Assembly: GCA_030323885.1 (NCBI GenBank) | Contig: CM059193.1 | Coordinates: 53,472,749-53,536,748 of the forward strand | Length of the DNA stretch: 64,000 nucleotides | Reading direction: 5' to 3' | Source of the DNA: Branchipolynoe longqiensis | Taxonomy: Eukaryota > Annelida > Polychaeta > Phyllodocida > Polynoidae | In this document: piece by piece, positions 1 to 10,583 of the stretch | Numbering within the stretch: position 1 is the stretch's first letter | Layout of the letters: each line of letters starts with the position of its first letter | Translations under genes and position numbers: made by a program | Notes under the pieces: generated by a model | The model's input: the letters and a program-made list of their open reading frames with translations, nothing else | What the model was told of the DNA's origin: nothing | The model's database searches: none

Positions 1-64
1 AATGCCACCTGGGTGTACACATCTGTTCATCGATAAGGCCATGAACAAAATATATTATATATAT

Positions 65-352
65 ATATAGGAATGAACTGATATATCACCACTATCTGGG
101 AGTTATGAATTACTTATATATATATGGAAATGAAGTCCTATTTCTGACACTATTCGACCGTTATATATTATATATATATATTAAAAATGAAGTGTTATAA
201 ATAACACTATGTAGGTGTTATATATTCCATATATATATGAGAAAATGAAGTGTTAATACTGTTATATCTAACACTACCTGGGCATTATATATTCCATATA
301 TATATGAAAATGAAGCGTTATATCTAACACTATCCGGGTGTTATATTACATA

Positions 353-385
<33 letters not shown>

Positions 386-850
386 GAAGTGTTATATATA
401 ACACTATCCAGACAATATATATTACCTATATATATATTAAAATGAAGTGGTATAGCTAACACTATCCAGGCATTACATATATATACATGAAAATGGAGTG
501 TTATATTTAGGACAATCCCGGTATTAGATATTACATATATATAAGAAATGAAGTGTTATATCTACCACTATCCGGGTGTTATATAATAATTATATATGAA
601 CATGAAGTGTTATATCTAACACTATCTGGGTGTTATGTATTACATATATATATATGAAGCATTACATTTAAGACTATCCCGTATTATATATTACATATAT
701 ACAAGAAATGAAGTGTTATATCTAACACTGACCGGGTGTTATATGTTACATATATACTGTATATAAGAAAATGAAGTGTTATATGTAGCACTACCTCACT
801 ATTATATATTATATATATATATGAAAATGAAGTGTTATGCCTATGACATT
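65..850. repeat. AT-rich minisatellite, about 60-bp unit
   Basis: About 13 diverged units. Each has a TATATA run, then GAAAATGAAGTGTTATAT, then CTAACACTATCCGGGTGTTA. Units drift by substitutions and by length changes in the TA runs. No coding potential is seen. Confidence 0.85.
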
Positions 851-1256
851 TAGCGCCATATATCACGTTTTCAACACGAGAGTTATGTCGGTGTAACCCG
901 TGCATCAAATACCTCGCTAGTCTGTAACAAAGGACGGCAATGACCTGCCACCTAGCGAGTCTGTTTCCTTCCTCCAGACGGCGCTGTCCTCCCGAGAGCG
1001 CCATCAATTTCCACTGCCAGGTTTGAGGGAGGGGGTGGTGCCGCTCCGCGTTGGAAACCACCGTTGCCATAGCGACCGTATGTTATTATATATTTGAAGG
1101 TGGTATTGCCCGATATTGAGTTTGGGACCTCTGCTGCCTGTGGAATGCGCGTTGTTATTGACCGAGACGCGCCCAGGTTCGATGGGCAGTTTTTTCAGAC
1201 AGCCGCACCCAACTCAGATCCAGTTGGTTTGTTGGGGTTTTCTGCCATAGCAAAAT
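851..1256. other. Unassigned non-repetitive stretch
   Basis: Higher GC than the preceding satellite. Short open frames on both strands have no recognisable motif, and I see no gene or repeat here. Confidence 0.4.
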
Positions 1257-1520
1257 CTAAGATCATATCAGGATGGGTAAAGACTCATGACGACGTTGTA
1301 CTTGTAGTGCTGCCCCACTAGAAGACCGGACCGCTGGTACCATTGATATCCCACTCACTCAGTCACATTATCCTTATCCTGAGCTAACCAGTCTTTGTCC
1401 ATTCCTAGTAATGCCGAGCAGCAGGCTAGGTAGCGGTAGGTATCAATTTTTGACCGGACCAGGATTTGAATCCCCAACCTTCTGCGTTCGAAGCTAGTGC
1501 TCTTCGGTTACAAGCACTAT
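1257..1520 (-). repeat. SINE family A, 5'-diverged copy
   Basis: On the plus strand this reads as the reverse complement of the family A body: ATCATATCAGGATGGGTA, then CACTCAGTCACATTATCC, then a TAGGTAGCG stretch and a decayed tRNA-like head with a box B-like segment near 1470-1490. The 3' tail lies at the left end. Family A recurs more than 20 times in the window on both strands. Confidence 0.8.
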
Positions 1521-1579
1521 ATTAGTGCATATGTATTTTTGTATTGTTATATATATATACATATATATATATCTACCAG

Positions 1580-1656
1580 CTGGATCCCCGTCCTGATATG
1601 ACTTTAGATGTTGCTAGGACGTAAAACAACAACAAACAAACAAACAACAAACAAAC
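1580..1656 (+). repeat. SINE family A, 3'-tail fragment
   Basis: Only the family tail is present: GTCCTGATATGACTTTAG, then TGTTGCTAGGACGTAAAAC, ending in an A/C-rich (CAAA)n run. The CAAA variant of the tail differs from the commoner CAACCAAC ending. Confidence 0.75.
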
Positions 1657-2067
1657 CAGCTGGATGCGTTGGTATATGTGTACATATGTATACATATGTG
1701 TATACCTGCATACTGGGGCATACTGGGGTATGCAGGAATTGCAGGTATTGCAACACCTCAGGGAGTTTGACGCCCCTGCCCTGCAGAGGTGTAAACCACT
1801 GCCTTGTGGTACAGGTTCTTGACAGAACCGAAGGCTAAGGGAGCAAACCCTAAACAGAAAATCATGTCACTGTGGCAGCATTAAGGGCGGTTGATGTATG
1901 GAACTCCCAACATCTCCCGACCAGCCACTGCAGGGACAAATAGTTTTGCACCTGTCTTGACATGTTCATCCCGGTGTGAGACCTCTATTTGCTCCCCGAG
2001 AGAGTGCCGCTGGTAACTTGCACAAGCCAGCAGTACTTCAACACTTTTGCAGGCAGCTTTCATGAAA
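1657..2067. other. Unassigned stretch
   Basis: Short TATACATATG-type simple sequence at 1675-1710, otherwise unique-looking. No gene recognised. Confidence 0.4.
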
Positions 2068-2474
2068 TGTACAGATGACAGGTGAAAAAGCCTTCATGAT
2101 GCGACATCTGCATTCAATCATGAGGCTAACCTGGAAGGACAAAGTGACAAATAAGGAAATACTCGAACGAACGGGGCTGCCCTCTATGGAAGATCTTCTG
2201 ATCAAAAGGAATCTCGGGTGGACTGGACACCTCATGAGGATGTCATCAGACAGGCTACCAAAGCAGATCCTCTATTCTGAACTGTCTTCTGGTTACAGAA
2301 AGAGAGGGCGCCCTCATCTCCAGATCAAGAGAAACCTGAAGCTGAGAGACATTAAGACTGACTGATGGACATCACTCTCACAGCAGAGAGCTAAATGGAG
2401 AGCGGCAGTCAAGTAATGAAAGCCGTCTTTGTCGCATCGCGACCGACAGCATGATGATGATGATGATGATGATG
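2068..2474 (+). pseudogene. RTE-type LINE, C-terminal end and 3' tail (truncated)
   Basis: The frame from 2075 to about 2365 encodes the C-terminal region typical of RTE-clade endonuclease/reverse transcriptases: MMRHLHSIMRLTWKDKVTN, then WTGHLMRMSSDRLPKQILY and KRGRP. It closely matches the longer copy at 38350-39093. A deletion near 2325 removes the stretch following GRP and the frame then ends early. The copy finishes with the same 3' UTR and an (ATG)n tail at 2450-2474, the simple-repeat tail usual for RTE elements. It is a dead 5'-truncated copy. Confidence 0.85.
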
Positions 2475-2479
2475 TAAAT

Positions 2480-2755
2480 CGTATACATGTATATATATGG
2501 ATATATATGCCAACTGGAAACTGAATTAATGGTTTTGTTATGACTAGATATATATGTGTATATGTAGCTCGTATATATGTATATATATATGGACGTATAT
2601 ACCAACTGGAAACTGGGTTAATGGATTTGTTATGACTAGATATATACATCGGTATATACATGACAAGGTATATACATCGTATATACATCGTATATATGTA
2701 GATATATATATATATATATATATATATACCAACTGGAAACTGGGTCAGTAGATTA
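2480..2755. repeat. TA-rich minisatellite, about 90-115 bp unit
   Basis: About 2.5 units. Each has a long TATA run followed by CCAACTGGAAACTG, then GTTATGACTAGATATATA. It lies directly after the LINE tail. A pure (TA)n stretch occurs at about 2702-2728. Confidence 0.75.
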
Positions 2756-3019
2756 GGTGAGATACAGATAATTAAAGGTGGTTGGCGATAACCTGTGGGA
2801 CACACTTCATCAATGACCTGTCGCCAGAAGGATAAGTGAGTTATATATACCTGCATATTTTGTATTCCTTTTAAAATCTTTTGACGATCGCCTTGCATAG
2901 TTTGTACTTAAATTTCTCACATAAATCCCGCTAAATTTTCTCATATTTATTGAATTATGTGCAAAGAGGAAATTTGGTTGCAATAGCTCGAACGGTCATC
3001 TCTATATTTAATATCTTTA

Positions 3020-3180
3020 GAGTTACATAGCTGGATAGCTTTGAGTGAATATAATTTGTTTAGATACATCTATTATATCGATGGTCATAATGTACTTTAC
3101 TTTAATTTGAAGTACCTTTCATTTTAAATGGCTAATTTGGGGAATATTTGAATGTGCAGCAGTAACTGCTTATTAAGTTT
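3020..3180 (+). repeat. MITE family E fragment
   Basis: It resembles the left half of family E: GATGGTCATAATGTACTTTA, then TTTGAAGTACC, ATTTTAAATGGCTAA and ATATTTGAA. The rest appears cut off by the SINE pair that follows. Confidence 0.6.
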
Positions 3181-3199
3181 GTTGTTGAAGTTTCACCTC

Positions 3200-3298
3200 C
3201 TGGCAACGTTTATCATCATATCAGGATGGGTATCGACTTGTGACAGTGCACACTCATGGTCACTTCATAGTGCTGCCCAACTGGGAGACCAGGCTCAG
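3200..3298 (-). repeat. SINE family A, partial, left arm of inverted pair
   Basis: Reverse complement of the SINE 3' half, running from the GGATGGGTATCGACTTGTGA segment to the GGGAGACCAGGC segment. It is joined directly to the plus-strand copy that follows, giving a head-to-head inverted repeat with arms near 95 bp. Confidence 0.8.
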
Positions 3299-3471
3299 TG
3301 TCAGGATAATGTGACTGAGTGGGATATCAGCTAATGGTGCTGGTGCCCTGGTCTCCCAGTGGGGCAGCACTATCAAGTCACCATGAATGCACACTGTCAC
3401 AAGTCGGTACCCGTCATATGACCTTAGCTCTTGCCAGGATCTAAAACTCCAACAACCAACCAACCTAACTT
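3299..3471 (+). repeat. SINE family A, partial, right arm of inverted pair
   Basis: Starts in the body (GTCAGGATAATGTGACTGAG) and runs to the tail ending AACTCCAACAACCAACCAAC. The tRNA-like head is missing. Confidence 0.85.
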
Positions 3472-3599
3472 GTGCGTCACGAGTAAGTGAACGAGATGCG
3501 TTTGTAGGGTTCAGCAAATGTTGTTTGTTTAATACATTCAGTGATTAAGTAGCAGGGAATTTCAACATCTATAACTGGTCGTCCTCACTCCACTGCTCC

Positions 3600-3765
3600 T
3601 TGCCATAGCTTAAGCCTACCTGGTCTGTTGAAAGCAAAACATTTTCAAAACCAAATTGCTTATCTCGATTTCATCTTATATATCCAACTATGTACTGATG
3701 CACTTATTAAACATGTATTGCTGCATAGAATGGGGCTCCTAATTTGGGAAGCGGCTTCGCAAACT
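3600..3765 (-). repeat. MITE family E, partial
   Basis: Contains CTGTTGAAAGCAAAACATTT, then CTGATGCACTTATTAAACATG and GCTGCATAGAA, matching the right half of family E read from the other strand. Confidence 0.6.
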
Positions 3766-4186
3766 CATTTGGTCATCCGATTCATTAAGAGTAATTCATG
3801 ACAAGACAAAGACTGGCACATGAGTGCTTTTATTTTCTAGTGGCCAGGTGGATATACATGAGAGTACCTGAGGTTCAAGGCTGGAACTCAGGCACTCGAC
3901 GTTACGAGGCAGTCATTCTTTCAAGTTGTGGGTTGGAAGGCAGCAGAATACTGCAGGAGTTCTGTCCAGAGGTGGTTGTGACATCAGATGGTTGAGGACG
4001 AAGGTTCCACTGGGTTGTGGCAGCAGCGGGTTTGGCTAACAGTGTCACCTGAAATTAAGCATTAATGTCATAGTTCAATCGACTCCTTGTCCTGCCAACA
4101 ATTACCCATCTTATGAATAACATGTCCAATTAGTCTAATTTGTATTATTATTCATGCAACTTTTTGGTAATGTGATAAACCAACTT
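3766..4186. other. Unassigned stretch
   Basis: A short frame at 3798-3995 has no recognisable motif. I see no gene or repeat. Confidence 0.4.
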
Positions 4187-4236
4187 TAACAAGTCGGTAT
4201 CCATCCTGATATGACCTCAGATGTTGGTAGGATGTA
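4187..4236 (+). repeat. SINE family A, tail fragment
   Basis: ACAAGTCGGTATCCATCCTG followed by ATATGACCTCAGATGTTGG: the 3' end only, lacking the final C/A-rich tail. Confidence 0.65.
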
Positions 4237-4355
4237 TATTCTCATTTACTCACTCTGCTTGTGCTTTGGAAGATTGACAGGAAACTGCACCGGTTGCTGC
4301 AGGACCGATTTTTATTCATGTACGGCTGTTATTGAAGTTTCTAATATTTGAGCGC

Positions 4356-4644
4356 ATTGTGCATGTTGCGGCAGCAACATGGGTAATTCTGGGCACGGGA
4401 CCAAACTCCACCCTCCAGCACTGATGGCTATGGGCGACACTGCTGCCACCTGTCTTCCACTGCTCGCACTTCCCCTCAGCACTGTTCTCTATGGGCGACC
4501 CTGCCGCCACCTACACTTGAACTCTCACACTAAACCCTTCCCATAACGGTTTCCACGTGTCCTGGCCGGCGCGAGCCTGAGCAGCTCACACCGACCAGTG
4601 CGCCCGAACCTGCCGCGTGGCTCTGGACTTTGTGCGATTTTCTA
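4356..4644 (+). repeat. A1 repeat of Ngaro-like element
   Basis: About 289 bp, nearly identical to 7207-7495. Both start ATTGTGCATGTTGCGGC and end TTGTxCGATTTTCTA. The Gag-like frame begins inside its last 30 bases. Confidence 0.9.
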
Positions 4645-6149
4645 CGACGCCGTCAACCTGGAATAACTGCAACAAGGACCCATCCCCGGATCCCCAGACA
4701 CCGGAAGAACCTACACCAACCCATAAACAGCGGGGCAGGCCTAAGTCGGTCGTGTCACACGAGAAATCTATGAGGAAGGCCCGCTCTCGTTCAAGCCGAA
4801 CCGAGGAACGGTGCGAGACTACCACCATATCGCCGGATAGCACCCTGACAAATCCACGCAACCGCCGTGACTCGGCAGGCAACAATGAGGCTCTCATTAA
4901 CGCGCTCAACGGATTCCAGGCACGCATGGACAAATGGCTCGACAAAATATCCCGTGGCATGGCAGACAGAATGGATGAATTTGAGCGCACGGCGGCGAAA
5001 CGGCGGCGAACAGCATCACCACATGGCTTTCAAGATGGCCACCGACCCACGCGTCCCTTTGAGCACTCGCACGGTAACCAAGATGGCTGCCAACAGTCGT
5101 GCTCCCCACACCAGCCGACCACCACAGATGACGCCGCCACCGACCACGGAGGAAATCGCCACGGCATAGCCAGAGCACGGACAATAGGAACATGGCCCAC
5201 ACGCTCGCCCCGATACGGCACCGCAGCAACAGCAGGGATCGACGCGGCCACCCATGCGACCCTCAGCCTACATGACCCGAGCAGTACTACTACGAGGAGG
5301 GCACAAAAACAAACCGTGAGTTTGTTCCGTTTCACAACCCCTTCCGTACACCTGCTGCCATGGCCCGTGACCGAGCCTCCTCCCGCACCCCCTTCTATGA
5401 TGTCATGACCCACACCGACTATGAAGAGAACGAGCAGTGACGTGGTGAACGAACACCTGGCCGCCACAGGCTCAGCCCTTGGAGACAGGAAAGGTAACCA
5501 TATCATAGCCCCCCACAGGTATGTCAGAAGGGGCCATCATAGTACTAAAGTTGGCCTTGACCAGGCGACGTGGGCGGAGTACTTCGCAGTGCCGTGCCGC
5601 ATGATAAAAGACCATGCAATGCCGACAAGCTGGATCGAACCTCTGTTCGAACACTTACACCAACTCGCGACCATGGCGACTCAGTACGACTGGCAGACCT
5701 GCAGGAGGTGGTCAGAGGACGTGTTCACCATGATCGGCGACGGCCGCCTGCAGCACGGATGGGCGGATCAGTATGCCATTAAACCCTGTGTAGACGGAAA
5801 TAAGCTCGACGGAAAGAAACATGCCAAGGCAAACGATGAACAGAGTGGTAAAAGACCCGACACCACTAGTGCCCGCGCCGACAGATCCGACAAGCCAGAC
5901 TATGTCCGCCCCGCATACATGAAAGAGACCGACGGTAAACCCTGCACAACGTGGAACTGGGGAAACAAGTGCGGCCACAACACATCCCACGGCACACAAC
6001 CGGATCGGAGGTGCCACCTATGCGCCTGGTGTGCCTCAAAATACTCAAAAGCGAACCCACACCCTGAAAAAGACAGTCAGAACAAACGGCGTTTTATCGA
6101 GCGTAAGAACGGCGCCGATAAACCTGAAGCCAAAGCAGATTTTCGCTAG
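4617..6149 (+). pseudogene. Gag-like ORF of Ngaro-like element (broken)
   Basis: The first frame opens at 4617 (MALDFVRFSTTPSTW). It has a basic, Ser/Arg-rich N-terminus and a segment near residues 85-125 (INALNGFQARMDKWLDKISR) that could be helical. It closes at a TGA at 5406-5408. The same phase resumes at 5421 for 242 residues. That part has the alpha-helical segment seen in DIRS/Ngaro Gag-like proteins (TWAEYFAVPCRM, then YDWQTCRRWSEDVF) and a C-terminal Cys/His cluster (CTTWNWGNKCGHN, then CHLCAWC) that resembles their zinc-binding motif. Between about 5040 and 5420 the sequence reads more plausibly in other phases (for example FVPFHNPFRTP in another frame), so there are probably at least two indels. 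Role if intact: packaging of the element RNA. That role is inferred from the family. Confidence 0.7.
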
Positions 6150-6208
6150 GCGGCCGCACCGACGGTCATACTGATGACGGAACGGATACCGCACCAACAG
6201 TTGAAGGC

Positions 6209-7082
6209 GTGCCCGGTGGAGGAGGGATGGGCGTCCCCGACCCCGGACCCTACGCCCGGCCCGCCCCCGCCGACCCCCCGCCAACAACAAGCCATCTCGC
6301 CACGAGGGCACGCCCAGAATACACAAGGTGGCACTACTTCAGCGGTGCCCAAACTTGGGCCAGAGCCGTGGGGGCCAGCACGGCCCCCTTTGACACTTAC
6401 CAAGTAGCTCTACTCAAGCGGGGAATCCAGTGAGCCTCGACCCACACCACCAAGCGAGCAACACCCCTCACCCCGGACGACGTCAAGGGCGCAGTGGTGT
6501 TCTTCGGCAGCACAGGACCCAATGGCGCCGTCCTCGCGGCGGCCACCCTGCTGGCGTATTTCACCATCCTCCGCCAATCTAATCTCCTGGAGTCCACCGA
6601 CCCCACGACCCGAGGCCACGCGCTGCAGGCCCGAGACATACTCATCATGAGCTCAGGCCTGAACGTCCGCGTCAGGTCGACCAAGACTGGCTAGCGCCAA
6701 GGCCAGTACCTCGACATCGCAGTGCCGGCGATACCTGGGTCACCTTCCTGCCCGGTGGCCGCTTGGACGCGGTACGCAACTCATACCGCTCCGCCCTTGC
6801 AGGGCCCAGCCTTCATCACCGTGTCGGGCCTGCCCCTTCGCCCATCCGCGCTACTGGCCACACTACTCCTAGCGCTCGCTGCGACAGGCCACCCATCACC
6901 CCGCTCGGTAACACTACACAGCCTACGGCGTGGGGGGGGGGGCCCAAGCATGTGCCGCAACCGGCGCCACCCTGGACGACATCCAGACACTAGGGACGTG
7001 GACGTCGTCAGCAGTCCACCTCTATGTACCACGAGACGCCATACGAGCCTGTCCCACCGCGCTCTCTTCCTCTTTTGGTTGA
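6209..7082 (+). pseudogene. Tyrosine recombinase of Ngaro-like element (broken)
   Basis: One phase carries the domain from 6209 to about 6930, with in-frame stops at 6431-6433 (TGA) and 6692-6694 (TAG). An 11-G run at about 6932-6942 then shifts the phase for the last 45 residues. Visible catalytic features are YFTILRQSNL (first Arg, near 6560-6590), the STKTG strand (Lys, 6680), HSLRRGG (His-x-x-Arg, 6915-6935), then in the shifted phase LGTWTSSAVHLYV (Trp and the nucleophilic Tyr, about 6990-7030). This order is that of DIRS/Ngaro recombinases, which integrate a circular DNA copy instead of using a DDE integrase. All key residues are encoded, but stops and a shift make this copy inactive as read. 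Confidence 0.85.
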
Positions 7083-7209
7083 TCGCGTGGTCCAGCCTCC
7101 CCCTCGACAGCATAACCTCTACTTGAACATTTGAACATTTGACCTCATGTACTCTGAAGAACCCATTAAAAAACCCATTATATACTGTTTGTATCTCACG
7201 TCCTGAATT
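7077..7209 (+). repeat. B1 repeat of Ngaro-like element
   Basis: 133 bp, matching 7528-7660 (GGTTGATCGCGTGGTCCAGC to GTCCTGAATT-type ends). It overlaps the start of A2 by about 3 bases. Confidence 0.88.
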
Positions 7210-7495
7210 GTGCATGTTGCGGCGGCAACATGAGTAATTCTGGGCACGGGACCAAACTCCACCCTCCAGCACTGATGGCTATGGGCGACACTACCGCCAC
7301 CTGTCTTCCACTGCTCGCACTTCCCCTCAGCACTGTTCTCTATGGGCGACCCTGCCGCCACCTACACTTGAACTCTCGCACTAAACCCTTCCCATAACGG
7401 TTTCCGCGCATCCTGGCCGGCGCGAGCCTCAGCAGCTCACACCGACCAGTGCGCCCGAACCTGCCATGTGGCTCTGGACTTTGTACGATTTTCTA
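7207..7495 (+). repeat. A2 repeat of Ngaro-like element
   Basis: 289 bp copy of A1 with scattered substitutions. It is followed by a 32-bp linker (7496-7527) before B2. The linker is unusual, because B1-A2-B2 is generally contiguous. Confidence 0.9.
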
Positions 7496-7527
7496 GCCAT
7501 CCCACCCACCCTTCTAACAGATAATAG

Positions 7528-7660
7528 GGTTGATCGCGTGGTCCAGCCTCCCCCTCGACAGCATAACTTCTACTTGAACATTTGAACATTTGACCTCATG
7601 TACTCTGAAGAACCCATTAAAAAACCCGTTATATACTGTTTGTGTCTCGCGTCCTGAATT
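7528..7660 (+). repeat. B2 repeat of Ngaro-like element (3' end)
   Basis: 133 bp copy of B1 with a few substitutions. It ends at CCTGAATT and is taken as the right end of the element. Confidence 0.88.
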
Positions 7661-7812
7661 ATGGCGGAGCTTGACGGACGTGAAATATCACATTAAAGCT
7701 GCATGGACTGACAGAACCAAAACACTCACCCATATCTGGCACTCAATCCAACCTCGAAACCGGCGCACTGATTGAGTATCTGTTCCTACCTAGAACTGAA
7801 TTCTAAGTCTGT

Positions 7813-8137
7813 GTAAAGTTGCATGGTCCGAGGGTTTTTAGTTTCAGTCAGTTTTTTCTGAGATAATTATATTAAATTGATTGTCATAATCTACCTTACT
7901 TTATTTTGAAGTAATTTTTATTTTAATTGGCTAACTTTTGAAATATTTGAAGTGTGAATATGTCAAATTAGTTTTGGCATCTATGCCAAAACTCTGACCC
8001 CGATAGGGGTCAGCCGTAACAGGTTGTACAAATGCTTAATAAGTGCATCAGTACATAAAGTAGATAATTATGTAGAATCCAATCTACATAATTGGTTTGG
8101 CTTTGATAATTGATTCTTCGTCGGACTATACAGCTAT
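7813..8137 (+). mobile_element. MITE family E, near-complete
   Basis: Left end TAAAGTTGCATGGTCCGAGG and right end TTCGTCGGACTATACAGC are inverted, diverged terminal repeats. The interior has the family features CATAATCTACCTTACTTTA, TTGAAGTAATTTTTATTTTA and GCCAAAACTCTGACCCC. About 325 bp, non-coding. Better-preserved copies have TTAA at both ends, suggesting a piggyBac-type transposase mobilised the family. That is an inference. Confidence 0.7.
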
Positions 8138-8730
8138 TATGTAGATTATTCCTGCTGAACCTATGGTAGCTGTCATACCGAACTGCATGCCAAGATGGCG
8201 GCTGCAGGCTTTCATTTCAAATATCTGCAAACATAGCCGTGCATAACAACAAATCAGATCGACCGATCGATTATGATAATTAACTTAATATTTCAAAATA
8301 TACCAGACACTATGAACCATCGAATTAGACAACTTTATTGGAAACTCGATTTAAACCCGACCAAATGTAATGACAGCCGTTCACGTGACACGAAGTGTTT
8401 ATTGAGCGATATGTGCGTGTTAGGCAAATTAGTAGTTGTGGATCGATGTGAGGTGAAATTGAGGTAATTACCCACGAAAACCCCACAATCCTTCACAGCG
8501 TCCAGCTCTATACTACCGGAGGCGAACAACCAATCAGGGACGGTTATATCCTCACCAATGTGCACCCTTGCAAACTGACATTATAATCTTTATCAAGCAA
8601 TAATTAGTTATTTATATCAAACCAAATCAGAGGCGATGTTGGGCTAAGATCTGACTGAAATCGGCTTTATCGGGTTGGGCAAACTACCAAGCACCGTAAC
8701 GAATAATAATAGAAACTATTTGTGTAGTTA
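8138..8730. other. Unassigned stretch
   Basis: Short frames at 8273-8467 (+) and 8335-8565 (-) have no recognisable motif. No repeat family identified. Confidence 0.35.
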
Positions 8731-9181
8731 GAAGAACGTTACATGACGTTAGCTACGTCATGAGACGTTGAACGGACGTTGAATGCATGTCCTCCTGACG
8801 TTCTCCTGACGTTCTCCTGACGTTCTCCTGACGTTCCCATTACGCCACGTGGCCATTTGCACTCGGTTTAATGTGGGTCAACATAGTGGAAAGTAGTTGA
8901 ACATAGTGAGCAGCATTGGAATAACGTCCGTCTAACGTCATTGATGTTCACTGAACGTGAACAGAACGTACGGCGAACGTAAACCCTTGCGTTCGAGCTA
9001 CGTCAAAAGTTTTGAACATGTCCAAAACCTTGACGTAACTCGACGTAACACGACGTAATGTGACGTAGCTCGATGTCATTCTAACGTCATTCTGACATCA
9101 TCATGACGTAACCCAACGTAATGACGAAAAATGACCACGTTAGGCTCACGTTGGCTCGCTACGTCGTAGTGTGACAGGGGT
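8731..9181 (+). mobile_element. Foldback/MITE family P, left-truncated (P1)
   Basis: The right end reads CGTAGTGTGACAGGGGT and is followed by ATTA. The interior is built from ACGTT/GACGTAAC-type short motifs, including a run of CTCCTGACGTT units (8791-8837) and a near-palindrome around AAAAGTTTTGAACATGTCC (9007-9030). It aligns with P3 from about 20088 onward, so the left third, with the GGCCCTGTCAC end, is missing. Confidence 0.75.
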
Positions 9182-9779
9182 ATTAGTGGAAAAAAACCTT
9201 GATTAAAGGCTGTCTCGCGATTCATGGAATGGAGAAAACACTTCATGAATTGTGTAATGGACCAATTATATCTATAGTATTGTTTGTATAGCATAGGTTT
9301 AGACAACACCAGAGAATGGACAGGCCTGGAATTTGTTAAGTCCTAGAGGGCAGTGGAGAACAGGCAAAACTGGAGAAAACTGGTTGCAAACCATCTGTGG
9401 TAAGCCACCTCCCCTCACGGTTAAGAGATTGATGATGATGATGCTGATATCATTAGTTCATCATCAATGTTTCAGCCGAATAATGTATATGTAGTAGTGG
9501 TCCTATATTACTCATTCATTATTAATGGTCCCACCTATGTGAGTAGCCATATTATGGTTGATTTGCGTCTAGTTATTTACCCCGCTCCGGTAGAAGTATC
9601 TACTGTGTAATATATTATGTGGATGTAAATCAAGAATGCTTAGCAATGTTCGGTCGGTGCGCGGACACCTCTCGCCTACCATCTACCTCTGGTGTGCTGT
9701 CACTCCCTGTGGCCCAGTCACTCCTGTGACCCGTGACCAGCACTAGCCTTCCGCTAACTTTCAAACCGCTATATCTATT
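9182..9779. other. Unassigned stretch
   Basis: No gene or named repeat seen. A short GATGATGATGATGCTGAT run occurs near 9431-9448. Confidence 0.35.
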
Positions 9780-10112
9780 GTGTTTTCGTTGTTTGTTTTA
9801 CGTCTTAGCAACATCTACACTCATGTCAGGACGGGTACCGACCTGTGACAGTGCGCATTCAAGGTGACTTAATAGAGCTTTGCCACTGGGAGACCGGGCT
9901 GCCGGCACCATGACCCGATATCCCACAGTCAAATTATCCTGATACTGTGCTAACTAGTCCTTGTCCTATCCTATTAATGCCAAGCAACAGGCTAGGTAGC
10001 GACAAGTATTGATTTGATAAGTTATTCGTTTGACTCTGCTGTGATTCGAACTCCCGACCTTCCGCACAGGAAGCCTGCGATCTACCGATTCGGCCAGCGC
10101 GTCCAGTCTCGA
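9780..10112 (-). repeat. SINE family A, full-length
   Basis: Minus-strand copy. The tail is at the left (GTTTTACGTCTTAGCAACAT) and the tRNA-like head at the right, where the minus strand carries a box A-like TGGCCGAATCGGTAGATCGC and box B near 10040-10060. About 330 bp. It lies head-to-head with the next copy, separated by about 90 bp. Confidence 0.85.
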
Positions 10113-10204
10113 AATATCTTATGTCTTAACCATTCTTTATTCAGTGATGGATGAAAAGTAATATTCTTCAAAAGTAAGCAGATATTTCTGTGCCCACATC
10201 GGCT

Positions 10205-10542
10205 GGTACCGGAGGCGGTGGCCGAATCGGTAGAGCGTGGGCCTCGCTTGCGGAAGGTCGGGAGTTCAGTTTGCGGTCGAGTCAAAACAACGGCCTATAA
10301 ACTTGATTCTTGTTGCTTCCTAGCCTGGTGCTTGGCATTAATAGGATAGGACTAGTTAGCTCAGGATCAGGATAATGTGACTGAGTGGGATATTGGGTCA
10401 TGGTGCCAGCGGCCTGATATCCCAGTAAGGAATGCACTATAAAGTCCCCATGAGTGTGCACTGTCACAAGTCGGTACCTGTCCTGATATGACCTTAGATG
10501 TTGCCAGGACTTACAACTCCAACAACCAACCACCCATCTGGT
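10205..10542 (+). repeat. SINE family A, full-length
   Basis: The head has box A-like GGTGGCCGAATCGGTAGAGC and box B-like GGTCGGGAGTTCAG, followed by GTCGAGTCAAAAC. The conserved body runs from TGCTTCCTAGCCTGGTGCTT through GTGACTGAGTGGGATATTGG. The tail is AACTCCAACAACCAACCACC. Pol III internal promoter boxes are inferred from the tRNA similarity. Confidence 0.88.
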
Positions 10543-10583
10543 GGTCAGCTGGCTGTCAGGACTCATGCCTGTGCACGGGCCGC

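Larger units (their letters stand above)
4356..7660 (+). mobile_element. Ngaro-like tyrosine-recombinase retroelement, RT-less
   Basis: The element has split direct repeats: A1 (4356-4644), coding region, B1 (7077-7209), A2 (7207-7495), a short linker, B2 (7528-7660). This A1-ORFs-B1A2B2 arrangement is known for Ngaro- and VIPER-type elements of the DIRS order. Inside are a Gag-like frame with a C/H-rich motif and a tyrosine-recombinase frame with all catalytic residues recognisable. Only about 60 bp separate the two, so the reverse transcriptase/RNase H segment expected between them is missing. Both frames have stops or shifts. Internal GC content is well above the flanks. I infer a non-autonomous deletion derivative. 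The terminal-repeat call is strong and the exact clade is less certain. Confidence 0.85.

Noticed and set aside
4316..4510. Matching minus-strand frames (MAAGSPIENSAEGKCEQWKT) at 4316-4510 and 7119-7361 as a duplicated small gene
   Set aside because: They are antisense frames of the A1 and A2 terminal repeats of the Ngaro-like element.
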